From: Bacillota bacterium
GTDB taxonomy: Bacteria > Bacillota > Clostridia > Christensenellales > SZUA-584
Length of the DNA: 14,168 nucleotides
Direction: 5' to 3'
Assembly: GCA_023399095.1 (NCBI GenBank)
Contig: JAEWQS010000188.1
Span: 1 to 14,168 of the forward strand
Below the pieces are notes generated by a model. The model was not told where the DNA came from, ran no database searches, and saw only the letters and a program-made list of their open reading frames with translations. A program made the translations under genes and the position numbers. This document shows, piece after piece, positions 7,468 through 14,110 of the stretch (positions within the stretch are counted from its first letter, which is position 1; each line of letters starts with the position of its first letter).

Positions 7468-8964
7468 ATGAACACGAAAAAAGGTGGGATTATTAGAAAA
7501 CTGCTCGAATACATATCTGTTGCATTAATATATGTAATTGCATATTTCATCAGCGGAAGTCAACATGCAATCACAGGTATATTCATGATTGTGGCGGGAA
7601 TCGGCAGTTACATATATTTCGCATTTAACGGCGAACGTAATTTCCTAAAGATGAATGCAGTTTTTTCTATCGCATGGGTAGTTACAATCGGTATTTCGCA
7701 AATGATGCTTAATCCATACCAAAGGTCATGGGAACTGGTTAGCTGGATTTGTGTTTGCTTGGCTCATTTATCATTTTTGGTCGCCAACGACTGGGCGCAT
7801 CGCGCATTCCCTTTTTTCGAGCGTGTGTTCAATTTCAACAAATTAAACAATAGCAAGTTTCCGCTTCATTATGAACGCAAGGATAACCGGCTGTTTTGGA
7901 TTGCGTTGGTTACCTCAGCTATCGGCATCGCATTCTTTGTTGCAAATATCGTGATAAAAGGGTACGTTCCTTTCTTTGCAAGTGCAGAAAACGATAAAGC
8001 CTACGTCGAGTTTTATACGCGACTACATATCTTTGTCGTAGCCAGTATGGTGAGTGGTGGGCTTGCTTACTATTGTTTAAGAAAATGTGAGCTATCAATT
8101 ATTAAAAAAATAATAAGTATATTGATTATCGTTATCATGATATTTGCGATTCCCATACTGCTCGTGCAGCGAGGGACTTTTATAGCAGTGGCATTGATAT
8201 TGACAACGGTCATTTATCTGGGCAGCAAAAAACGCAGGTTTATTCTTTTGCTTGCCTGTCTCGTTCTCATGCTTGGCGTATATCAAGTCGGGACAAGCCT
8301 GCGAAGCTATTCGGAGGCGCAACTGGTTTATCTCTTCCAAACAGAGCAGGATGAGATTAACAAAGAAAAGAAAGAGAAAAAAGAAGGGGAAGATGACAAA
8401 GAAAAAACGAAAGTCAATAAAAAACCCGCGGAGGTTATTAAAATCAAATTAACCCCCGGACAAGCATATTTCTATGCTTATCTTTCTGTAAGTCACGATA
8501 ACTTTAATTGTATTGTGAGTGAAAAAGAAGAGAATACTTGGGGCCTGTTTCAACTTATACCTTTTAATGTACTGCTTAGAATTGATTCTATTAACGAAAA
8601 ACTGGCGGAAGTTAAAATACCGCAAGTTACAACTTATCTTAATACCAACAATCTTATTGGGTATGCGTATTATGACTTTGGATTGATTGGTGTTGTTGGG
8701 TTAATGCTGCTTTGGAGCTTTGGTTTCGGAATCGTTGAGGCCTTCGAAAGAAAGTATAAAGGGCCTTTTGTAAGTCTTATCTATGGTGTATGCATGTTGC
8801 CGGTTGCGCTTTGTTTCTTTAATGCATGGATGTCGTACTTTACAACATGGCTGTTATGGGGAACGGTATGCCTAATGTTTCTATTTGCATCATTTACTCG
8901 AAAGAAGCATATTCAAAAAGCGTTAGCAAAAAAAACTATTGGGAATGGCGAAACAAATAAGTAG
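7468..8964 (+). CDS. wzy: Wzy-like polysaccharide repeat-unit polymerase (O-antigen polymerase family)
   Basis: A polytopic membrane protein of about 498 residues with some ten or more hydrophobic segments (for example around 13-30, 35-52, 63-80, 88-105, 142-163, 187-203, 212-233, 237-252, 258-274, 400-422, 433-452, 457-475). Pattern and size fit the oligosaccharide repeat unit polymerase group, which joins lipid-linked repeat units outside the membrane. LVQRGTF (232-238) and the TTYLNTNN...YYDFG stretch (388-405) resemble conserved parts of that group. Between membrane segments lies a strongly charged Lys/Glu stretch at about 292-319, unusual for a periplasm-side loop. AAGGAGG at 7451-7457 precedes both a TTG (7465, 7 bases) and an ATG (7468, 10 bases); ATG is used here. 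Sequence is poorly conserved in Wzy proteins, so the call rests on topology, motif remnants and its place among glycosyltransferases and a flippase. Confidence 0.82.
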   Translation: MNTKKGGIIRKLLEYISVALIYVIAYFISGSQHAITGIFMIVAGIGSYIYFAFNGERNFLKMNAVFSIAWVVTIGISQMMLNPYQRSWELVSWICVCLAHLSFLVANDWAHRAFPFFERVFNFNKLNNSKFPLHYERKDNRLFWIALVTSAIGIAFFVANIVIKGYVPFFASAENDKAYVEFYTRLHIFVVASMVSGGLAYYCLRKCELSIIKKIISILIIVIMIFAIPILLVQRGTFIAVALILTTVIYLGSKKRRFILLLACLVLMLGVYQVGTSLRSYSEAQLVYLFQTEQDEINKEKKEKKEGEDDKEKTKVNKKPAEVIKIKLTPGQAYFYAYLSVSHDNFNCIVSEKEENTWGLFQLIPFNVLLRIDSINEKLAEVKIPQVTTYLNTNNLIGYAYYDFGLIGVVGLMLLWSFGFGIVEAFERKYKGPFVSLIYGVCMLPVALCFFNAWMSYFTTWLLWGTVCLMFLFASFTRKKHIQKALAKKTIGNGETNK

Positions 8965-8978
8965 ACTAATAGAGATGT

Positions 8979-8993
8979 AGGAGTAGCGCCTTG
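8979..8993 (+). promoter_or_regulatory. Ribosome binding site supporting a TTG start at 8991
   Basis: AGGAG at 8979-8983 lies 7 bases before TTG at 8991. The next codons give MKKISIAMTTYNG, the expected glycosyltransferase N-terminus; no ATG lies at a suitable place, so TTG is the start. Confidence 0.75.
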
Positions 8994-9977
8994 AAAAAAA
9001 TATCTATTGCAATGACGACGTATAATGGATCAAAATATGTAATTGAACAGATGGATTCTCTTAAGAATCAAAAATTACCAGCAGATGAAGTGCTGATTTT
9101 TGACGACGGTTCAACAGACGATACTCCAAAGATTGTCGAAGCGTATATTAAAGAGAATGGTCTGGAAAGCTGGACGTTTAAAGTAAACGAAAAGAACCTA
9201 GGGTTTAAAGAGAATTTCTATCAGGCAATAAAGAGCACAACCGGCGATATCGTTTTTCTATGTGATCAAGACGATGCTTGGCACCATGATAAGATTGAGA
9301 CGATGGTTCAGCTCTTTGAGCAAATGCCAGATATGAAGATTCTAAATACTAGCTTTCAGAAAATTGATGAAAATGGTTCTCATTTGCCCGTAAAAAGAAG
9401 ACTATTCAAAACGAACAATGGGCTGATCAGGGGACTTATTAAGAAAAACGGACTGAAAAAGTTTAGTACGAAGTATATAATACGTAGTAATATTACACCT
9501 GGCTGTACTGCTGCGTTCAAAAAAGAGCTAAAGGAATATTATCTGGAGAACGCATCTCAGATGTGCCCGCATGATTGGGAACTCAATTTATTCGCCTCTT
9601 TCTTTGATGGTCTTTACTACTATAACAGAGTTCTTACAAATTATCGTATTCATTCTTCAAATGCCATCGGGTTAGCCGAAAAGGCTGTAAATTTTCAACT
9701 GAGAATGAGTAAAAGTCAGGAAAAGCGAATGACCTTCATTGAAGATGAGTATCAACGAATGAAATATTATCTTAATGATGGTTTTTTAAGCAGGTTAAAA
9801 AAAGAAGATTCTCAAGCAATATCCAGATATGGGTGGTTTGTTGAAAAGCGGCTTGCTGCATTAAAGCAGAAAAAGCTGAAATATTGGCTATGTTCTCTCC
9901 TATACCCGGTCGACTATTTTAGAATGGTAGGGCTCCGTGGACTCATCGGGGATTTTATTTTAATCGTGACGCATTAA
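8991..9977 (+). CDS. GT2-family glycosyltransferase, RgpB-like (second copy of this type)
   Basis: A 328-residue GT-A enzyme using a TTG start. It shows SIAMTTYNG (5-13), FDDGSTDDT (37-45), CDQDDAW at 91-97 (metal binding), PGCTAAF (170-176), HDWE at 194-197 and YRIH at 218-221, then a basic, aromatic C-terminal region of about 100 residues that may lie along the membrane. The same motif order as the product of the 6490 gene shows that both belong to the RgpB/rhamnosyltransferase-like subfamily, but they are too different to be a recent duplication. It presumably adds another sugar, quite possibly rhamnose, to the lipid-linked repeat unit. It follows the polymerase by 26 bases and precedes the next glycosyltransferase by 19. 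Confidence 0.85.
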   Translation: MKKISIAMTTYNGSKYVIEQMDSLKNQKLPADEVLIFDDGSTDDTPKIVEAYIKENGLESWTFKVNEKNLGFKENFYQAIKSTTGDIVFLCDQDDAWHHDKIETMVQLFEQMPDMKILNTSFQKIDENGSHLPVKRRLFKTNNGLIRGLIKKNGLKKFSTKYIIRSNITPGCTAAFKKELKEYYLENASQMCPHDWELNLFASFFDGLYYYNRVLTNYRIHSSNAIGLAEKAVNFQLRMSKSQEKRMTFIEDEYQRMKYYLNDGFLSRLKKEDSQAISRYGWFVEKRLAALKQKKLKYWLCSLLYPVDYFRMVGLRGLIGDFILIVTH

Positions 9978-9982
9978 TCGCA

Positions 9983-9999
9983 GGGAGGTACCTGAATTG
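9983..9999 (+). promoter_or_regulatory. Ribosome binding site supporting a TTG start at 9997
   Basis: GGGAGG at 9983-9988 is 8 bases before TTG at 9997, and the following residues (MSKAPIYVVVVIYN) form the first strand of a GT-A fold. This is the second TTG-started glycosyltransferase in a row. Confidence 0.75.
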
Positions 10000-10791
10000 T
10001 CAAAAGCGCCTATATATGTGGTTGTTGTCATTTATAATAAAAAATGCAGTGAATCAACGACTTGCCAATGCTTACAAGGCTTAAGCGATATTCATGTGAT
10101 TATCGTTGATAACAGCACGAATGACTACAAAAATAAAGAATTTGCTCAAAGTAAGCAATGGATTTACATCAATATGAACGGAAATCAAGGGTTATCAAAA
10201 GCATATAACTGTGCAATTGAGGCTATTGAGGATCAAAACGCACTGATATGTTTATTTGATGACGATTCGGAAGTTGATAACGAGTATTTTAGATGCCTAG
10301 AAGAAAAGGCAGAGCAAGACCCAGTCGCTAAAGTCTTTTTACCGCTTGTATATGATGACGAAGGGTTGCTGTCGCCAAGTATCATCGAAGATCTTAATGT
10401 TTTAAAGGCCGGGGATTTGAGTCAAATCAACTCATCGAATATAACAGGTATTAACAGCGGTATGGCAATAAGAAGAAGGGTTTTCAATAACTATAAGTAC
10501 AATGAAGCTTATTTTCTTGATTATATTGACCATGCTTTTTTGCGGGATATGAAGCTGCTAAACAATAAGATATCAGTGATGGACGTTAAAATGTACCATA
10601 AAATTCTTTTTGAAAATACTGATGCTTCAGTTGAATCGGTTATAAAAAGAATGAAAATATTCAAAAAGGACTTCAGAAAATTTTGTGGGAGAACATTAAA
10701 AGGCTTTGTATTCTATTTCCGTCATATGTACAATTTGAAAAAAACTCTTTATGCAAGACATAATAAATGCAAAAAAATATTTTTTGCTTAA
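9997..10791 (+). CDS. GT2-family glycosyltransferase, RfbF-like
   Basis: A 264-residue glycosyltransferase, the most diverged of the four. VVVVIYNK (8-15), IIVDNS (35-40), the short NQGLSKAYN segment (63-71, equivalent to the NxGxxxAxN motif) and FDDDSEVD (87-94, DXD-type metal site) define the GT-A core. GINSGMAIRRRVF (151-163) and FLDYIDHAF (173-181) match the second half seen in RfbF-type rhamnosyltransferases, where an Asp in this segment is the likely catalytic base. The C-terminal 50 residues are rich in Lys, Phe and Tyr, suggesting contact with the membrane. It is followed by a 62-base gap containing a hairpin, then the flippase gene. Rhamnosyl transfer is an inference from family and context. 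Confidence 0.78.
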   Translation: MSKAPIYVVVVIYNKKCSESTTCQCLQGLSDIHVIIVDNSTNDYKNKEFAQSKQWIYINMNGNQGLSKAYNCAIEAIEDQNALICLFDDDSEVDNEYFRCLEEKAEQDPVAKVFLPLVYDDEGLLSPSIIEDLNVLKAGDLSQINSSNITGINSGMAIRRRVFNNYKYNEAYFLDYIDHAFLRDMKLLNNKISVMDVKMYHKILFENTDASVESVIKRMKIFKKDFRKFCGRTLKGFVFYFRHMYNLKKTLYARHNKCKKIFFA

Positions 10792-10805
10792 CAAAAAGAA
10801 TCTGA

Positions 10806-10856
10806 GAGGTAATCATCTTATTTTTAAAATTGCTTATAAGATGATTTTATAGTATG
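10806..10856 (+). promoter_or_regulatory. Hairpin lying between Shine-Dalgarno and ATG of the flippase gene
   Basis: GAGGT at 10806-10810 is the only good anti-16S match before the ATG at 10854. Directly after it, AATCATCTTAT (10811-10821) and ATAAGATGATT (10836-10846) form a perfect 11-bp stem with a 14-base loop. Seven bases then lead to the ATG. Linear spacing is 43 bases, far too long, but with the hairpin folded the Shine-Dalgarno sits about 7 bases from the start. A TGA in frame at 10842-10844 rules out an upstream start. Alternative roles are a weak terminator (only three G/C pairs and a short T-run) or an RNase site. Confidence 0.6.
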
Positions 10857-12386
10857 AGAACGAAACACTCTTTTAGAAATGTACTGGTAGGCTTGATATC
10901 GCAGCTGTTGATCGTTGCGATCGGGTTTATATCAAGAAAGATTTTTATCATTACACTGGGCAATGAGATGCTTGGCGTAAATGGTTTATTTACCTCGATA
11001 ATTACCATGCTAGCGCTGACAGAGCTTGGGATCGGCACTGCGGTCGTATGCAACCTTTTTAAGCCACTTTCCGATAGAGACGAGCCGAGAATTATCGCGC
11101 TCGTTCAGTATTATGCGAAAACTTATCGTGTGATTGGGTGTATTGTCCTCGGATTAGGGCTGCTGGTAACGCCCTTTTTAGGCTTGCTAATCAAAGAACA
11201 GTTTGATATCATTTTTTTATCCGTTATATTTCTTTTGTTTTTAGCAGACTCTGTAATCTCTTATTTCTTTGCTCATAAACGCTCGTTGATATTTGCCGAC
11301 CAGCGTAACTATATTGTCACGATGGTCACCACCATCAGCACGATCGCCGCAAGTCTATTTCAAATCGCTATTTTGCTGATCACGAAAAATTACATACTTT
11401 ATCTCACTATTAAGATCGTCATTCGTATCATTGAGAATTTTGTTATTGCATCATTAGCGGATAAACACTATCCGTTTATCAAACAGGCAGAAAAAATACC
11501 GCTGGATAAAGAAACACGCACTCATATCGTATCCAATACAAAAGCGCTATCGCTTCATTATATTGGCAACTATCTGGTTAATGGGACAGATAACATTATT
11601 ATATCGAAGTTTTTGGGTGTGGTTATTATCGGGTTTTACTCAAATTATTTTTTGATTATTACTACGTTAAAAACATTTCTAAACCAATTCTCGAGCGGGA
11701 TTCTCGCAAGCTATGGAAATCTCATTGTAAGCGAAAACAATGAAAAGTCGTATACTGTTTTTAAAAAAGTCTATTTTATTAACTACATCATCTTTAATTT
11801 TGCATCAATTTCATTGCTATGTTTGTTTAATCCGTTCATTACCCTGTGGATCAATGCAGAATCGCTTCTGGATTTTCCCGTTGTGGCACTTCTTGCGCTT
11901 AACTTTTTTATTACAGGGGTTACCGAAGTGCTCGGCTTGGTTAGAACCAGCGCCGGACTGTTTCGGCCGGACCGATATTTGCATATATTATTGGCCGCAG
12001 TCAACCTCATTGTGTCGATAATTTTGGTACAGATCATTGGCATCTTTGGTGTATTCTTGGGTACATTTCTGTGCTTGGTTATCAAAGAAATATCTGTGCT
12101 GCCGTCTATCGTATACCGCAATATTTTTAAAATGCGGGTCAGAGAGTATTACAAAATGCTGCTCTCCTTTTGCCTAACGACGTTTGCGGCGGCCGTAATT
12201 ACAATGCTTCTATGTAATTATCTCGATCGGGGCGGTGTTTTTTGGTTTTTACTGCAGTGTATTGTCGTTATTATTGTTCCTAATGCTGTTGCGATATTGG
12301 TATACCGCAAGCGACCAGAGTATACATACATGCGCGAGTTAATTGATGAAAAATTGAGTCAATTGAGGAATAAAGTAAGAAAGTAA
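10854..12386 (+). CDS. wzx: Wzx-like polysaccharide flippase (MOP/polysaccharide transporter family)
   Basis: A 510-residue membrane protein with about 12-14 hydrophobic segments, the size and topology of lipid-linked repeat-unit flippases that move undecaprenyl-linked oligosaccharides across the membrane. The N-terminus (MRTKHSFRNVLVGL, then SRKIFIITLG, LGVNGLF and LALTELGIGTAV by about residue 65) matches the Firmicute polysaccharide-transporter type. Further features are PLSDRDEPRIIALVQYY in the first loop, YLVNGTDNIIISKFLG near 242-257 and RTSAGLFRPDR near 364-374. The reading frame is closed by a TGA 12 bases upstream, so the start at 10854 is firm, but its ribosome binding site lies beyond a hairpin. 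It is the last gene of the sugar block. The exported repeat unit would then be used by the Wzy-like protein. Confidence 0.9.
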   Translation: MRTKHSFRNVLVGLISQLLIVAIGFISRKIFIITLGNEMLGVNGLFTSIITMLALTELGIGTAVVCNLFKPLSDRDEPRIIALVQYYAKTYRVIGCIVLGLGLLVTPFLGLLIKEQFDIIFLSVIFLLFLADSVISYFFAHKRSLIFADQRNYIVTMVTTISTIAASLFQIAILLITKNYILYLTIKIVIRIIENFVIASLADKHYPFIKQAEKIPLDKETRTHIVSNTKALSLHYIGNYLVNGTDNIIISKFLGVVIIGFYSNYFLIITTLKTFLNQFSSGILASYGNLIVSENNEKSYTVFKKVYFINYIIFNFASISLLCLFNPFITLWINAESLLDFPVVALLALNFFITGVTEVLGLVRTSAGLFRPDRYLHILLAAVNLIVSIILVQIIGIFGVFLGTFLCLVIKEISVLPSIVYRNIFKMRVREYYKMLLSFCLTTFAAAVITMLLCNYLDRGGVFWFLLQCIVVIIVPNAVAILVYRKRPEYTYMRELIDEKLSQLRNKVRK

Positions 12387-12413
12387 CACTGTGAGTTGTA
12401 TCTAATCATATTA

Positions 12414-12442
12414 TTGCCAGTTGTTATACGGTGTGCTAGAAT
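12414..12442 (+). promoter_or_regulatory. Sigma-A-type promoter for the DUF3048 lipoprotein gene
   Basis: TTGCCA (12414-12419) and TAGAAT (12437-12442) are separated by 17 bases, and a TG one base before the -10 (12434-12435) makes it an extended -10. Each hexamer is close to consensus. Transcription would begin near 12449, leaving a leader of about 30 bases before the start at 12480. This suggests the lipoprotein gene is transcribed on its own rather than only with the sugar operon. Confidence 0.72.
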
Positions 12443-12479
12443 AACTGTATAGAACAAACTTAGTAATATGGAGGACATA

Positions 12480-13523
12480 ATGAAACGAATAGCACTTTTC
12501 GTTATTATCATATTAATGACACTATCAGCGTTAGCATGCAGTGCTACGGAGCCGGAGAGTGTGGCTACGGCAACCCCTTCGAAGACACCGGTAAAATCGG
12601 CAAAGCCGACGCCCGAACCAACGCCCGAACCGACGCTGGATCCAAACTCATCCAGAACAACCGGACTGCCGTTTGAAGGCGAGTATAAGCCCGTTATGGC
12701 GGTGATCGAGAACTCTCCGGCTGCACGTCCGCAGCTTGGATTGCAAACGGCGGATGTTGTCTATGAAGTGCCTGTAGAGGGCAGCATCACGCGTTTTGTC
12801 TGTGTTTTTTCCGATCATGTACCCGAAGGAATTATGCCCGTAAGAAGCGGCCGTGTGACATTTTTAGATTTGCAGCAGGAATGGGATGCGATTTTGATGC
12901 ATTGGGGAGGCTCGGGTTCAGGAGTCAGCGGGGCACCTGCATATACGTTTTTTGGCAATGAGCTGCATGATAAAATAAAGATCGATGTTGATGGCTGGAG
13001 CGGAAAATGGAATGATTATTATAAGCGCGTAAAGGATAAAAAAGCGCCTCATAATGTGAAGGGGAATCCGCTTCTTGTGCAGGGCCTATACGATTATTCT
13101 CCAAAGCCCTTGGACTGGAAATTTGACAGCCAAGTCAGCTATTCCGGAAATGATGTGACGCAAATAGACTTGCAGATGTGCTCAAAAGACGCTGACTTTG
13201 TTTCTTACACGTACGATCCCGTGCAGGATGCATATTTACGCTCTATGAACGGCAAAGCCTTTGTTTCCGCTGAAACGGATAAACAATTGAGCGTAAAAAA
13301 TATCATTGTTCAGTACAGCACCTATGATTCAATGGATGTATATAAAGTATGGAATATGATTGGCACCGGAAATGCAGATATATATATAGGCGGTAAGCTT
13401 ATAAAAGGCTCTTGGGAGAAAAGATCTGCGGATAGCCAAACGATTTTTTATGACGATAAGGGTGAGCAGATCGTCTTAAGACCGGGCAATACATGGATTC
13501 ACATACATCCTCAGAATGATTGA
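12480..13523 (+). CDS. DUF3048 domain lipoprotein (YerB-like)
   Basis: A secreted lipoprotein of 347 residues whose family function is unknown. The first 20 residues form a lipoprotein signal: K2, R3, a hydrophobic core and LSALAC ending at C20, a slightly loose lipobox. Residues about 30-58 are a Thr/Pro/Glu-rich spacer (TPEPTPEPT) that would hold the domain away from the membrane. The N-terminal DUF3048 domain follows (about 65-205) with PVMAVIENSPAARPQLGLQ, ADVVYEVPVEGSITRF (91-106), PVRSGRVTFLD and ILMHWGGS. The C-terminal domain ends in GNTWIHIHP (336-344), a typical family ending. The start at 12480 is chosen over the ATG at 12468 because GGAGG (12470-12474) is then 5 bases away and the signal peptide begins properly. 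It has its own promoter and is followed by a hairpin terminator. Confidence 0.88.
   Translation: MKRIALFVIIILMTLSALACSATEPESVATATPSKTPVKSAKPTPEPTPEPTLDPNSSRTTGLPFEGEYKPVMAVIENSPAARPQLGLQTADVVYEVPVEGSITRFVCVFSDHVPEGIMPVRSGRVTFLDLQQEWDAILMHWGGSGSGVSGAPAYTFFGNELHDKIKIDVDGWSGKWNDYYKRVKDKKAPHNVKGNPLLVQGLYDYSPKPLDWKFDSQVSYSGNDVTQIDLQMCSKDADFVSYTYDPVQDAYLRSMNGKAFVSAETDKQLSVKNIIVQYSTYDSMDVYKVWNMIGTGNADIYIGGKLIKGSWEKRSADSQTIFYDDKGEQIVLRPGNTWIHIHPQND
12609..12638 (+). repeat. Short tandem repeat encoding TPEP units
   Basis: A 12-base unit (ACGCCCGAACCA, second copy ending in G) occurs twice in a row at 12609-12632, with the first half-unit of a third. It encodes the Thr-Pro-Glu-Pro spacer of the lipoprotein. 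Such in-frame repeats can change copy number without breaking the gene, altering only spacer length. Confidence 0.7.
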
Positions 13524-13557
13524 AACGATTTAAAGCAAATCCATATGCCCAATAGGT

Positions 13558-13603
13558 TGAAATCGAGAGTGTCAGCTAGTAAAACAGTTGCACTCTCGTT
13601 TCA
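13558..13603 (+). terminator. Hairpin terminator after the DUF3048 gene
   Basis: CGAGAGTG (13564-13571) pairs perfectly with CACTCTCG (13591-13598). The stem extends inward (CAGCT with AGTTG, one G-U pair, one bulged base) and outward (TGAAA with TTTCA, one bulged base), about 18 pairs in all. The downstream T-run is short (TTT), so it is not a textbook intrinsic terminator; the near-symmetry would allow action from both sides. Confidence 0.6.
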
Positions 13604-13876
13604 TGTAAATAAGTTAATATTAAACACTAAAAATTGTTTCGACAATGATAAATGAATTAATATTCTATAAAGAATTATGGCTATTAGGTAAATCAGCAAA
13701 TCGCAAGGGAGTGACTGTGTAACAGCCAAAAGCAGTCTGTCGAAAATTACGCCGCCCAAAGCTCTACGATTGAATCGATAGCAGTACTCATCCAAGTGCT
13801 CTGCAATGCTTTTGCCCAATCCGTGAAAAGTCCCTGATACAAAGCCTTTGCGTTGCTGACTAAGATGTGCAACCAT
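13601..13876 (-). pseudogene. Remnant of an IS1595-type transposase (C-terminal fragment)
   Basis: A 91-codon frame on the - strand carries in its first 60 residues a recognisable C-terminal end of a DDE/N transposase of the IS1595 type: KGFVSGTFHGLGK, then HLDEYCYRFNRR and FDRLLLAV. The family pattern is a SNLK-F-x-GT-x-HG segment followed by YLDEFCYRFNRR and a RLL-A stretch. Here the SN-LK part reads LSQQRKGF, so the expected catalytic-region Asn appears lost. An in-frame TGA lies five codons before the first Met, and the catalytic N-terminal two thirds are not found upstream (13877-14100). The last 30 residues are hydrophobic and unlike the family. The element is therefore dead and truncated. 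It marks the right-hand side of the polysaccharide block, next to the terminator. Confidence 0.62.
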
Positions 13877-14107
13877 TTGAGCAATATTGTCTCATTTTTG
13901 TCTTGGAGAAAAGCCAGGAGATTGTTGTGTAAAGTAACAAGGTAATTATTTAATAGATAAAAGAGGGCTATTGCAAAGCTATGTTTATAATAGAAATATA
14001 TTAGAAACTTTCAAGGTTATCTTAGCGGCTCAACTTTCCCTCTACTCACACTTTCCCCCTCTCGCTGAATATGATGAAGCGAACAATATTGTTTAGGAGG
14101 GAAATGT
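13877..14107. other. Gene-free region before the last partial gene
   Basis: No credible coding frame. Visible items: GGGCTATTGCAAAGC (13965-13979), which resembles the outer end of several insertion sequences but has no partner here; a TATAAT at 13986-13991 without a good -35 at the right distance; and a pyrimidine-rich tract at about 14031-14065 with two imperfect copies of ACTTTCCC(N)CTCT. A leader of roughly 100 bases for the next gene is possible if the TATAAT is used. Confidence 0.4.
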
Positions 14108-14110
14108 ATG
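14095..14110 (+). promoter_or_regulatory. Strong ribosome binding site of the last partial gene
   Basis: AGGAGG at 14095-14100 lies 7 bases before the ATG at 14108. The nearer ATG at 14104 is only 3 bases away and meets a TAA after three codons, so 14108 is the start. Confidence 0.8.

Noticed and set aside
8252..8452. Short + strand frame rich in Lys/Arg inside the polymerase gene
   Set aside because: It is the out-of-frame reading of the A-rich insert and has no family features.
10811..10848. Intrinsic terminator between the last glycosyltransferase and wzx
   Set aside because: The stem has only three G/C pairs and the T-run is short, with two of its Ts in the stem; the position relative to the start codon fits a translational role better, though partial termination cannot be excluded.
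11783..12121. 112-codon frame on the - strand within wzx
   Set aside because: Antisense to a clearly conserved membrane protein, with no ribosome binding site or recognisable domain; a shadow frame.
12468..12479. Upstream ATG for the DUF3048 gene
   Set aside because: It overlaps the Shine-Dalgarno itself and would put acidic residues before the signal peptide; 12480 fits better.
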